The notes under the pieces: generated by a model
Databases searched by the model: none
Seen by the model: only the letters and a program-made list of their open reading frames with translations
What the model was told of the DNA's origin: nothing
Part shown: one piece after another, positions 44,201 through 56,200 of the stretch
Layout: each line of letters opens with the position of its first letter
Numbering within the stretch: the first letter of the stretch is position 1
Program-made: the position numbers and the translations under genes
Assembly: GCA_947311845.1 (NCBI GenBank)
Contig: CAMZMU010000080.1
Location: 22,019,233 to 22,083,232, forward strand
Source: Poa pratensis
Lineage: Eukaryota > Streptophyta > Magnoliopsida > Poales > Poaceae
DNA length: 64,000 bases
Direction of reading: 5' to 3'

Positions 44201-47200
44201 CTCTTGTCGCAGGATATGGAACAAGCCCATATCAAAATGACAAGACAAACAAACACAATGAACAATCTCAACACCCTTTTTATTTACCATTAGATAGCTT
44301 TTTATTGTAAGGTGTATCACAGAAGGTTCACCATAGCATGTAAGTAAATTTCCACCATGAATGATGCATGGCTTAGATTAGCGGCTCAGGCGTCTCTCTA
44401 ACCATTTATACAAACTCATTTAAACCTACTTCATTTCCACATTTATTTCACCCATGGTAAGCATCCATAAACAAAAGTACATGATATCAACTACATGAAA
44501 TGAAGTGCATGTTGAAAGCTTGCCATGTGACAACACATATGAGCTAACTCTCAACCAAAGACATTTGTCAAGCCCACAACATCATAATTTTAATCACAAT
44601 GGGTCATATTTTATTTATGCAATAAAAGTAAAGTGTGCATCAAGTTCGAGAGAGATCTATAACCAACTTTTCCATAACAATCAATAACACAAACATTTTC
44701 TGTAACAACCCGAAGTTTGAGAACCTAAAAACCTGAGTAAAATTTTCGCTTTTGTGTTTAATTGCATCAGGGCATCCATGCATAACCATGTATCATGGGA
44801 GTAAACACAAATACTTTGACATGATGTTGAGTTGCAAAACCCAAATGCCAAACTTGCTCTAACAAACTCAAAACAATGAAGGCACTCAAAATTGCAAAAC
44901 AAAATTTAATTTGACATCTAATATTTGTCAAGGAAGTTCCAAGAGTTCAAAATAAATATTTTGCACTTGCTTTAAAAATCCCAAAGTACTATCATTGTGG
45001 TTTTAGCAAAAATGCCATATCCAACCCTTCTAAACAAATGTGGTTCAAAACATTTTATTTTGAGACACCAAAAATTTGTGGAGCTTCTAAATGCTAAGGG
45101 AGACTCCCCAAATTTTCTCATATTTTTCTAAAATGTCTAAGTGCCCTAATAAAATCCCTAAAAGTCTCAGGCTTTTAAAATTAAAAGAGAAAAGGACCTA
45201 TTGGTGATGGACATGAAACTTCCAGGGGGTTATCCGCAAAATCGTCGTCTCTCTCCTCTCCACTGGCGCCATGCCGTCGCCGTGGCCGCGCCCGCGATGC
45301 ACACCGCGCTGGGCCCCTCCTGCTTGCCCTCCTTCTGTGAGGAGAGCACGCCACCGAGCCCACCTGCTCCTCCCCCTCGCACACCTGCTCCCTCTGCTCC
45401 CCATTCTCTCTCCCCACGGAGCCGCACCCGAGCTCGCCGTCTCCGCCACATCGCCGTCGTACGGGAGCTCCCCGAGCCAAGCCGAAGCTGCCACAAGCTC
45501 CGCCGTGCCGTGCTCTACCTCCACGCCGAAGCAATCGAGCCGAGGCGCCACGAATCGCCGGCGCCGTCATTGTCCCCTCCGGCCGCACCCGAGCTCCGCC
45601 GTTCGATTTCCGCCGCCGTGGTCTGTCTCCGACCTCGCCGTCTTCACCAGCGAGCTCAGGGTGAGCACACGAACATCCCCAGTGCCCTGTTCCCTCCCTC
45701 TCTCGCTAATTCGCCGTAGCAGTAGCGCTCCCCGTCGAACTGGGAAATCCGATACAATTCCCGGAATTTTCCAGATTCTACACCGGGTTAAGGAAATAGC
45801 TACTGGACTCGATCGTTTTCACCCGGTATACACCCGGAATTCACCCGGAAATAATTCCGGATCTTTTTCTTCCGGTGCCAAACCCGGAATTATCCGGACC
45901 TGAAACCGGATTTCTCCCGGTGCCAGAACCGGAATTTTCCGGATTTCATTCCGGATACTCCAATTTTAATCTGTTTCAACACCAATCTTCAGATCACCCT
46001 TAGTACTTGTTGCAAGGGTGTTTAATCACCTAAACCATGCATCCTAACATGTTCATGTCATGTCCATATGCAAGTTAACCCTAGGATGTCATCTATTCTA
46101 ATTAACAAGTAAAGATGCTACTTTACTTAACTCCACGGTGCATTCGAGATGTGCTTCTCTAAGCCTCCGAACTCCGTTTAATTTGAATAGTTGAATCATC
46201 CTCGTCCCGTGGATTTAAAATGTCATGTCATCATGTGTTTGCGCATTGCAACCTTGAGTGGTGATTGATTGTTTCTTCCCGTGTTTTATTCTACGATAGA
46301 TCAAGCAGCCGGGGTTACACCGCAATACCCCGAAGAGCAGTACTACCAGCACGTTGATCAAGGCAAGCGTAATCCCCCCTCTGAGCATATCTTATCCTAT
46401 GTTTCCGCAAATATTTTCTCCACTATAATATTGCATGCGGTTCTAAATGTCAATTTTCTTGGATTAGAGTATCCTATAGTTGCATTAACTTCCCGATGCC
46501 AATACCTGTTCCCCTCCTATTATCCATAGGATTGTATTGTTGGCCCGAGATACTTAACTATGCTATGTTGTTGCTTAGCCATGCGTAGTTAAATGCCTAG
46601 CTGTACGATGGATGGTTCATGTTGGAAACAGGTGATGAGATGAATGGATGTTGGTGGAGAATTTGTGGTGACAGGAAATAAAATGCTTAAAGGTGGGGAT
46701 GAGAGGCCACGGTGGTTGTGGTGCTTTGTCTCGTTCTCGCCGCCTAGGTGCGAGTTCTTTACCTCTTGAACCAAGACTGAGCGTGCAACCATGCGTGAGG
46801 CCTATGCAATTGCAGGAACCCTCATAGACTAAATAACTCGGGCGGGACTAGCCAGGGTCCTCTAGTTTGAGCTTCCATTTGCGCGTGCGTGATGATGGTG
46901 GTATGAACTGGGATGAGGATGGTGGTGTTAGGAAAATGAGTGGCCACGGGGCAGGGTGTTGGATCCGCTGCTCCGTCCTCACTGATGATCCTGGAAAGTC
47001 CTTAACGAGGGAGAAGTCGACACCGCTCCCACCCAGCCGGCTCTCCAAGGAAGAGAGCTAAAAGCTAGGTAATGGGCCGGACGGTACGCGTGGTAAACAT
47101 TGTACACCCCTGCAGGGTAAATCTTTTCGAAAAGCCGTGTCCGCGGTTATGGACGAACTTGGGAAGTGAAGGTAAGACCATAGCATAACTTGAACGGAAT

Positions 47201-50200
47201 GATTAAAAACTGAGTACTAAAGGTACTACTCAAGAATGCAAGGTGAGCTTCCCGAGGGTGATTCGGGGAGGTGCCTTTGATGAACAGGTACAGTGGTTGA
47301 TGATGGTTGATGATGAGAAAAGTGATCGAGATAAGAGTCACTTCTTACCCCTATTGAAAATATTCTGATTAGTCGTTGCCATGGAGTATGTCTTCATAAA
47401 TAAAATCAGCTTTATGCAAACAACCATAAAACTTTGAAAGCCTCATCGAGCTAAAGCTCTATATATATATAATCTTGCGAGTTCGTCGAACTCAACGTCG
47501 TTTGTTTTGTTTCAGAGGAGGACTTCACCGACCTCGAAGGTGGGTTCTTTGTGGACGTCGACGAGTAGTCTGGGGTTCCCAGGTGGCAGCTTGGGACATC
47601 CCGGATCAGCTGGCGCTTGATGCTTATTTGTAGGCCTCTTAGGCCATAATTTGGATCTTGTTGTTTAGAACAAACTAATTCGCTTCCGCCTGTTGTAATG
47701 TTGGGTCTGTGACCTCTGGTTGTAATTTGCTATCTTTCTCTATTATAAGAGTTGAACTATATGCTTTGTGTCATAGAGTCTGTGATGTGCCAGTTGTTCC
47801 ACAAGTCTTGATCTCTCTATTATACATTGAGGGTTGTGCCTGTGTTAAGGCATCAATCGGGGTGTTGCGTTGCCGATGATCCATACCGAGCAACGCCTGC
47901 CAAAGGTTTTGTCCGGGGATTGGTAAACCCGTAACCTCCGGTTGTATCGCTTAACCGGTGACACACAGCATCACTGTATAACAGTCGGGTCGGGGCGCCA
48001 CAAGTTGGTATCAGAGCAGTACTGCCTGTAGGAAACCCTTCTACTGGTCGACGTTGAGTCTAGTGTTTGTGAAAATATTTTTAACCTAAAAATGAGTTGT
48101 GAAAACCATCTTAGGATTCTTTTTACTCCTTATCTGGTTACCCTCTAATCTCGGAGCAATCTTACCTCGATTTGAGTTAAAAGTTTTACTTCTCATCTGT
48201 GACTTCAAAATTATTAGGTTAACACGGAAGGTAGAACCCAATACTACGTGTTACGTGGACCTTTAGTGTTATGTGTCCGGTTGCTCCCGCTGCGTTGTAA
48301 TCCGAAATCAACTCAGATGTTTGAACACTGTTATTCCTACCGAGTCTAATCATTTGATCCTTTCTTTGGGTTTTAACCCAAGGACTTGAACAGAAGGTCC
48401 CGGATTGTGCCAACTAGAGTGTGGAATCATATGGTTCCTTAACCATTGCATCTCTCGCTAGTAGCCCATGATGCTGATCTTTGACCCAAGTTCTATCTTG
48501 TTGTTTTCTTGTCAATTGCTACACAATGTATTATCGTCCCTAGTCTGTGTACTTGAGTAGACGCTAATGCTATTGTTCGACCATTCGGAGAAAGATACTA
48601 ACTGTGTCATTGTCAAATCTCCAGAATGGCTCGAGGAGGCCGCGGAGGTCGCGGTAACCACAACGATGATGAGGATGATCTGCCGCCACCACCCTCGATG
48701 GCTCAGGTCTTGATGGCCATTGAGGAGAACCGTGGGCGCAATGAGCGCCTGTTGGAGCAGTTGGTGCAGCAGAATGCACAGAGAAATGGCTGCAACACTC
48801 TCACTGAGTTCCTGCGCTCGCAGCCACCCACCTTTGCTGATGCTAAGGAGCCACTGGAAGCTGATGATTGGCTTCGCGCCTTGGAGCGCAAGTTCTCCGC
48901 GCTGCATGTCCCAGTGGCCGAGCAAGTCAACTTTGCCACCTACCTATTGGTTGGTGCTGCTGGCTGTTGGTGGGAAAGCCATGTGGCTTTGTTTCCAGCC
49001 AACCATGCCTCCACTTGGGCTGACTTCCGCACTGCCTTCCGTGAGGAGTACATTCCCTAGCCGATCATGGATTTGAAGAGGAGTGAGTTCCTGGATTTGC
49101 AACAAGGACGGATGGACCTCCGCACTTATGGCCGTGAGTTCAACCATCTCTCTCGTTACGCCCCAAGGGACGTGACCAATGATGCTGACAAGCAAGAGCT
49201 GTTCCGCAAGGGTCTCACGCCGCAGCTCCGCTATGAGCTACTGCCCTTCAGGTTATAGACCTACCAGGAGCTGTTCAACCAGGCTCTTACTCTTGAGCAG
49301 GGAAGAAAGGAACTTGAGGCTTCCAAGAGGCCCGCACACGGGGACCACCAGAGTTCCTCGGGTTCTGAGAGCAAGAAGCGCAGGGTGTTTGTTCCCTACA
49401 GCGCCGTGCCGCGTGCTCCATTCATGCCGAGGGCAGCAGGATACAGGCCACCCCTCCGCGCCCCACTACTTCGACACTTGGGGTAGGCGGGAGTGGGTAC
49501 CGTCCTATGCTACCTGCTCCACCTGGACTCACCTGCTACACCTGTGGCCAGGCTGGCCACTACTCCAGGGAGTGCCCCCAGAAGGCACCTCTCACGGGAA
49601 CTCCTGCACGAGCCCCTGCCACTCCAGCTGGCAAGGCTGGACCTATTGTGCGTGGTCGCCTGAACCACGTCTCTGCTGAGCAAGCTGAAGAGGACCCCGG
49701 CATTCTTATGGGTGAGCTACGAATCAACAACAATCTTGCTACAGTTTTGTTTGACTCTGGAGCATCGCATTCATTCATATCCATAGCTTTTGCAAAAGAC
49801 CACAAAATACCGTTTGAGAAAATGAGGCGTCCCTTGGTGATCTCCACTCCTGGCTCCAAATTTTGTGTGTCCCTCTTCCTTGGGAAGTGTTCATGAATAA
49901 TACCAGGGTCCCACGGTGCTCTCAAACCGATCAAAATAATAGTCAAGTTGAACCCTAGTAGAGAGAAAAACAAAACACAAAAGTAATAACAACGAACTCT
50001 AACTTTCTTTCTATGCATTGGCATTTTGTATATGAATGAATCACAATAAATAGAAGTTTTCCCATGCATATTAACAATAGTTACTTGCAGCCCATAATTA
50101 TTAGTAGCATACAGAGGGCTCTTATCACCTCCTTTTTCATAATAGTTGCAAGTAGTAGAAGCAAATTCAACCATATAACCACAAGAATCATTCAACTTAG

Positions 50201-53200
50201 ATGATTTAGGCAAATAAAGAGGATTATTAAATTTATTTTGGAATTCATTAGCATGCTTCCCTCTTTCAAAATAGTTATTAAGATCAATATCAAGTTTAAT
50301 ATCATGGTTGCAACAAAGATTTGGAACTAAAGACAATTGCAAACCACATAAGTATTACTCAACATAAGCAAATTTCTCCTCTATGGTGTAGTTAGGAGAA
50401 TTCAATAACATAGTAGGACTCTCATGAGTAAGAGTACTATCATAAACAGCAAGTATATCATTTTTATCCTCACATAATTTAGTAACAACTTCTAAACATG
50501 TAGGATTATCAATAAGCATAGGACCATCATCTAAAGCGTTATCATATAGCACATTTAAGCAACACTCCTCATTATCATCCATAAGTTCACTAGTAGTATT
50601 ATTAAAAAGTAAAGGAGCATTATTAGTTTCATTATAATAGCATGGGTTATCATATAGGACCATAGAATTTTCAGTTTCACACTCATCATAACATGGGTTC
50701 TCATAAATAACAAAAGATTTTTGAGTTTGAGTGCTACTATCAAATGTCGATGGTGAAGATGGGAGATCCAACTCTTCCCCAAGCTTAGGTTGGAACACAT
50801 CCATTTCAATCTCCTCTTCACATACTTCCGCTTCCAAGCTTATGTTTTCATCATCCTCTTGGGTTGCACGGGAATCCCCAAGCTTAGGTTCTTATCCTCC
50901 TCTTCTTTCTTTAACATAAACATTATCACTAAATTCTTTTTTGAAAATTTGGAGAATAATAGAAACTTGCCCTTTCATTTCACGAGCTACATGACTGGTT
51001 GCAAGAAATTTATCAAGAAGAGAGTCTATCTCATGGGCTCCAACATAAGCAATATATTTCTCAACTTTTTCTATATCAGGGCATAAACATTCATCTTCAC
51101 GATAACAAGCAATTATAGGATCACTATTATACTTGCATTGATAGTGGGAATGTTTAACAACTCTTCTATTGCAACAAGTTATACCACGTAACTCACAAAA
51201 CTGATTAGCTATTTTGTGAAGAGCTTTAAGCAATTTACCCACTCTATTTCCCTCTTTGGTTGATTGATATTCAGAGTAGGCGTCATACTTTTTAAAATAA
51301 TCATTACCCATAGACATTCCAGAAAGTTTCTCCATTTTTTAATTTTTATGTGTTTTGATATATATAACTGAAAATAAAACTAATGAGAAACTCACAACCA
51401 AACAAGTTTAAAGGAACCTCCCCAAGCTTAGATGATTGCAAGATATAAAACAAGATAAAATAAATCTAAAGTCTAGTGCACACAAGAATAGAAACTTAAG
51501 CGCTACGCTCCCCGGTAACGGCGCCAGAAAAGTACTTGATAACCCCCAAGAGCAGGGGATCACTGTAGCACCTCTCAATGTGGAAGTGGGGTATCGATCC
51601 GCAGGAGCAAGAAGGAAAAGTTATCTATTCCCTACAACTAAAGTGTCACAAGTTTTAGTTGATTATGCACTAAACAAGTTTAAAGAACAAGATGGTTGAT
51701 TTAATGGATGGAAGTTTAATGTAACAAAACAAGAATGTAAAAGTGTCCCAATCCTCTTCAATGCAAGAGGACAAGACAAAAGTTTTCTTTTATAAGAACA
51801 ATGGACATGGGTTCATGGGTTCACTCAATCCTCTCTCCCATCTATGGTGATTATCATGTTATAGATAAAAAGTACACACAATTGTCATGCTTTAATGGTA
51901 AACTTCTATGACGGCTACAAGTCCTAAAACACATAGTTGAAAGAAAATAATCATTTGTGTTGCTAGGTCACCCTCGTAAGGCTAGCGTGGTTGCTGTCAC
52001 TCCCACATCATACTCTTCCTTTTTACCCCCAGATAAAGGATGTTGGGCTGTATTTCACATGTCACTCAATACATATGTCGTTGTCACATCGGCCATCCCG
52101 TACCTACATACATCATACTTCATAATGGACAATATTCTAAACACTAGTGCAATGATTCAAAATTCGTGTGCATGACCACATCTCTCTCATCTATCCACAC
52201 TTGGTGGTGTCAATTACCTCATGACAAGGAAAAACAAGGCATTATGCATAAATCAAACCATCACATGTATCATAGAATATCTCCAAAGTATGACAAACCA
52301 TAGAAATCCCAACATGACGGTAAATGCATAACATAATATCATCTCATACCACAATATCCACCATAGGAATTACAAAGATAGTTCCATAATCATGCAAGGC
52401 ACATCATATGGACTTCAACAATGATCATACATAGAGAGATTGGATCAAGTTACCACCACAAACCCAAAGTCTAGGGGGTGGACTACTCCCCCTTCATCAT
52501 GGAGACGGTGGAGAAGTCGTTGGAGAAGATGGAGACCACCCCGGCAGCGCCCCGTCGGAATTTTCCCCCTCCAATCTGCAACTCCAGGTCTCTGTTTCGT
52601 GGTTTCTGTGTTTCTGCCGCGCTCCTTTCCGAAGGGCGTCGGGGACTATTTTTATAGTCGGTTTTAGGTCAAGACGGAGTTGTGGGCGAAAAGATCGACG
52701 GCAACAGAGCCTCGAGGCTCTAGATGGTGGGTCCCACGCGGCCAGATTCTTTGGCCGCGTGGGCCACCCTCTTTTGGGCCTCGGGCCTCCGCTTGTTCGC
52801 TTCCTTCGCTCCCAAGTCTTCTTCCTTCAAAAAACGGATGCTCGTAAATTTCCAGGTCATTTGGACGTCGTTTGGGTCCCTGAAACATTAAAATATGGAA
52901 AATAGGGTTTTCTGCCTGCGCAGGGTTAATTCCATAAAAATAGGAAAATCATGAAATATTCCAAAACTCATTATAAAACATTGATATAACCCTTATATGA
53001 TGCAAATATGATTGGAATATAAGTAATATAGTGCAAAGTTCATGTATGCATTTTACATGCATCAACCTACTGAAAGTATTCCTTTTGAAATACCTATGGA
53101 AATTGTTGAAAAGGTTATGGATGAACGTTATGCAGGGGATGAAACAGTCCATCCATGTGATCACTTGTGGAAACTTACAGAACTTTGTGAGTTGTTTAAG

Positions 53201-56200
53201 GTTGCAGGTTTATCAAGAGAAAATGCCATGAAGAAATTATTTCCATTGTCACTTAAGGACAAAGCAAGGGAGTGGTATGAGCTACTGGATGATCCTCATC
53301 ATTCGGAGTGGAAGGAGCTTGAATCTCTCTTTTACTCTAAATTTTATCCTCCTTATGAAATGCATTTAGATAGGAATTACATTTATAATTTTTGTCCTCG
53401 TGATGGAGAAAGCATTGCTCAAGCTTGGGGGAGACTGAAAAAACTAATACTCAAATGTCCTAACCATGAGCTTCCTGAGGAAATAATTGTTACTAATTTT
53501 TATGCAAGGCTTTCAGGTCATTGCAAGGATTATCTAGATGCCTGTTCAGAGGGTTCTTTCACAAGTAAGAAGGTTGAAGCTAAATGGGATCTTCTTGAAA
53601 CAATTCAAAGCAATACTGAAGATTGGGATAACGACAAAGGTAAAGAATCAGGTATAAACTATGAGTATGATTGCATTAAGTCTTTCGCTGAAACTGCTAA
53701 TTTTCAAGAGCTTAGTGCTAAATATGGTCTTGATCCTCAAATTATTGTTGATTATTGTAGAGCCTTTGCTTCTCATATTAATGTTCCTAAAGAAAATTGG
53801 GACATGTATCATGAACCTTTTAAAGACACTTGCATGAAAAATGAAATTGTTATTAATGATTGTAATAAACATGCTCAAACTTCTGAAAATACTATTTCTT
53901 ATAAGCATGTTAATTTTTGTGGAGCACTTAGACCTTGTGAAAAGAATCAAATCGAAGAAGAATATTGTATCCATCATAGGAATGAAAAAACTAGAACGTG
54001 GCACAGGGCTCTAAATGATCTTGGTGAAAAAGTTTGTGCCCTCTATCCTTTTATTTGTGAACTTTGCTATAAAGTGGGTCATTTCAATTTTCAATGCTCA
54101 GGCTATGATAATAGTATTTCGAATCCAATGAGTACTGCTAGTTTGTATTGTGATGACATGATCACTCCTAATCAGCATGATGAACTTACATTATTTTTGG
54201 GGTGTGAAGAGTTATCAAGAAAAACTTCTTTGGTAGATATGAGTGCTTTTGATATGAATAGCGTCCTGCATGGATGTCATCTTTATTGTGTTGATAATTG
54301 CCACGCAAATACTTACATACAAAATATTATAAAAGATGGGACTTTACCAAAATATGACAGGACTAATATGAGTTTTGTTCTTATTAATGAAAGAGGGAAT
54401 CCTCCCAAGTTTCTTCTATTGTTTCTAACAATAAACCAGGGTATGTGGAGAAGCCTCCTTTCAAGCCTCTCCCTCCTAAAGAGGGAAAGAAGAAGAAGAA
54501 GAAGAGGAGTAAAAAGAGAGAGGAAACGTTATTTTCCCCTAAGCATGTTGCTCCTATTATAGTTGTTGCTGATGAGCCTGAATTCGATGATGATCCTATG
54601 CCTGTTACTTATAGTAGTGATCATGATTGGGAAAAGCACACTACTTTTGATATTGAAAATCTTTTGGGTACCAATTCTGAAAATGATGATGTTAACAATT
54701 GTTATACTATTAGTACTATCCATGTTCCTTCCAATGATGATATGGAAAGCTCTAAGCTTGGGGATGAGGTGTTTGAAAATCCTTTTGCTAGTAATAATTA
54801 TATATTTGAGACCTCTCCTCCTAGTATGTGTTTGAAAATCCTTTTGCTAGTGATGTGTTTGAAAATCCTTTTGCTACTGATGATTATATATTTAAGACAT
54901 CTCCTTCTAGTAAAAATGATAATGATATGTTTACAAATGAACACACTTTGGAAGATAACTATTCTATTGTTTATGATGATACTATGCCTCCAGTCTTTGA
55001 TAATTATTATAAGATAACTATGACATAGGTTATAATTACAATCATCCTCATGAAACTTGTCATAATTATGGAGGGATTTCCCAAAACCATCCCTCTAATA
55101 TACAACTTGTCTATCATGTTCGAGTTCTTTATGATGATCCTACTCCCATTGTTATTAATAAGAAGAACTTTGCTTATGTGGAAAATATTGATACTTTTAT
55201 GCATATGGATCATGGTAAGAATGTTTCATGTGATGGTTATATTGTGGATTTTATCAATGATGCTACTGAAAGTTTTTATGAGAGAGGGACATGACTTCAT
55301 ATATCTCAATAATATTAAGTCTTCTCTCTTTATGTTGAAATTTTTGAAGTTCACTTGTTTTGCCTTCCTATGCTAGTCACTTTGTGCTTTATTGATTTAT
55401 TTTCTTACAAGATTCCTTTGCATAGGAAGTGGGTTAGACTTAAATGTGTTTGATATTTGCTTCTTGATGCTCTTTCATATTCAACTCTTATACATATGAG
55501 AGCATCATCAAAATTATCATGCCTAGCTAAAAGGCTTTAAAGAAAAGCGCTTGTGGGAGACAACCCATTGTTTTATTTCTGCAATTTGAGTCAAGGTGCT
55601 GTTTACTTCTGTAACAATTCCTTTGTATCTTTATTTTCTTGCATTGTTGTGCCAAGTATTGCCTCTAATAGGAAGATGATGCTAGATTTGGATTTCTGCG
55701 CAGGAACAGATTTCTGCTGTTCACCGTTTTACTTCTGTAAAATCACAGAAAAATTATTTAAATCTGCAAATTTTGTGCGTGATCCTCAGATATGTACGCA
55801 TCTTTCGTTAGTTTAGTTTTTCGATCTGAGCAACGTAAGTGCCTCGAAAAAATTCGTCTTTACAGACTGTTCTGTTTAGACAGATTCTGTCTTTTATTTT
55901 TCGCATTCTCTCTTTTACTAGTGTTGAGTGGAATTCTTTTTTAGGGTGAAGAGCTTCACATAACATCAGTGGCAGTAGTTAATGTTAAAAGTAACGGTCA
56001 TGTTTGTGTCCTTATAGAACATGTGAGTTTTTGATTGTGCACTAACCCTCTAATGAGAATTACTCTGAGTTTGGTGTGGCGGAAGTTTTCAAGGGTCAAG
56101 AGAGAAGGATGATATAATGTGATCAAGAAGAGTGAAGAGCTTAAGCTTGGGGATGCTCCCATGGATCACCCCAGCATATTTCAAGAAGACTCAAGCGTCT

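Larger units (their letters stand above)
44701..49873 (+). mobile_element. R5: 5' half of a Gypsy element with a 3.3-kb LTR
   Basis: The LTR starts TGTAACAACCCGAAG and ends GGGGCGCCACA, followed by a tRNA-iMet primer site and gag plus the beginning of protease. Nothing beyond about 49873 belongs to it: reverse transcriptase, integrase and the 3' LTR are gone. The right boundary is approximate. The left boundary abuts R4 text (CAAACATTTTC) that continues without interruption in R2 (near 26880). Confidence 0.85.
42888..53064 (-). mobile_element. R4: non-autonomous Gypsy-type LTR element inside R3, same family as R2
   Basis: ACCTA lies on both sides (42883-42887 and 53065-53069). On the minus strand the 5' LTR is 51537-53064 (1528 bp) and the 3' LTR is 42888-43552, internally deleted. 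The primer site carries one change. The interior has a degenerate ORF near the 5' LTR and no polymerase. It received R5, and a later deletion removed the 3' half of R5 together with adjoining R4 sequence. Confidence 0.92.
42665..55290 (+). pseudogene. R3 GAG-like protein, split by R4 and frameshifted near its end
   Basis: The frame runs 42665-42887, then 53070-54440 once R4 and one ACCTA copy are removed; the join keeps the frame (NPP-TESIPFEIP). It has a Retrotrans_gag domain (AREWYELLDDPHHSEWKELES; SIAQAWGRLKKLILKCP) and a CCHC knuckle CELCYKVGHFNFQC (near 54058-54099). A 1-bp shift near 54400 moves to 54445 onward: a basic run (KEGKKKKKKRSKKRE), acidic Tyr-rich repeats (YDDTMPPVFDNYY), FAYVENIDTFMHMDHGKNVSCD and FINDATESFYERG. 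YKIPLHRKWVRLKC follows at about 55411-55452. It would package element RNA in cytoplasmic particles. The domain name is from memory of the family. Confidence 0.75.

Noticed and set aside
45201..45903. Overlapping Pro/Arg-rich ORFs up to 210 codons
   Set aside because: Inside the GC-rich part of the R5 LTR, no domain, open on both strands.
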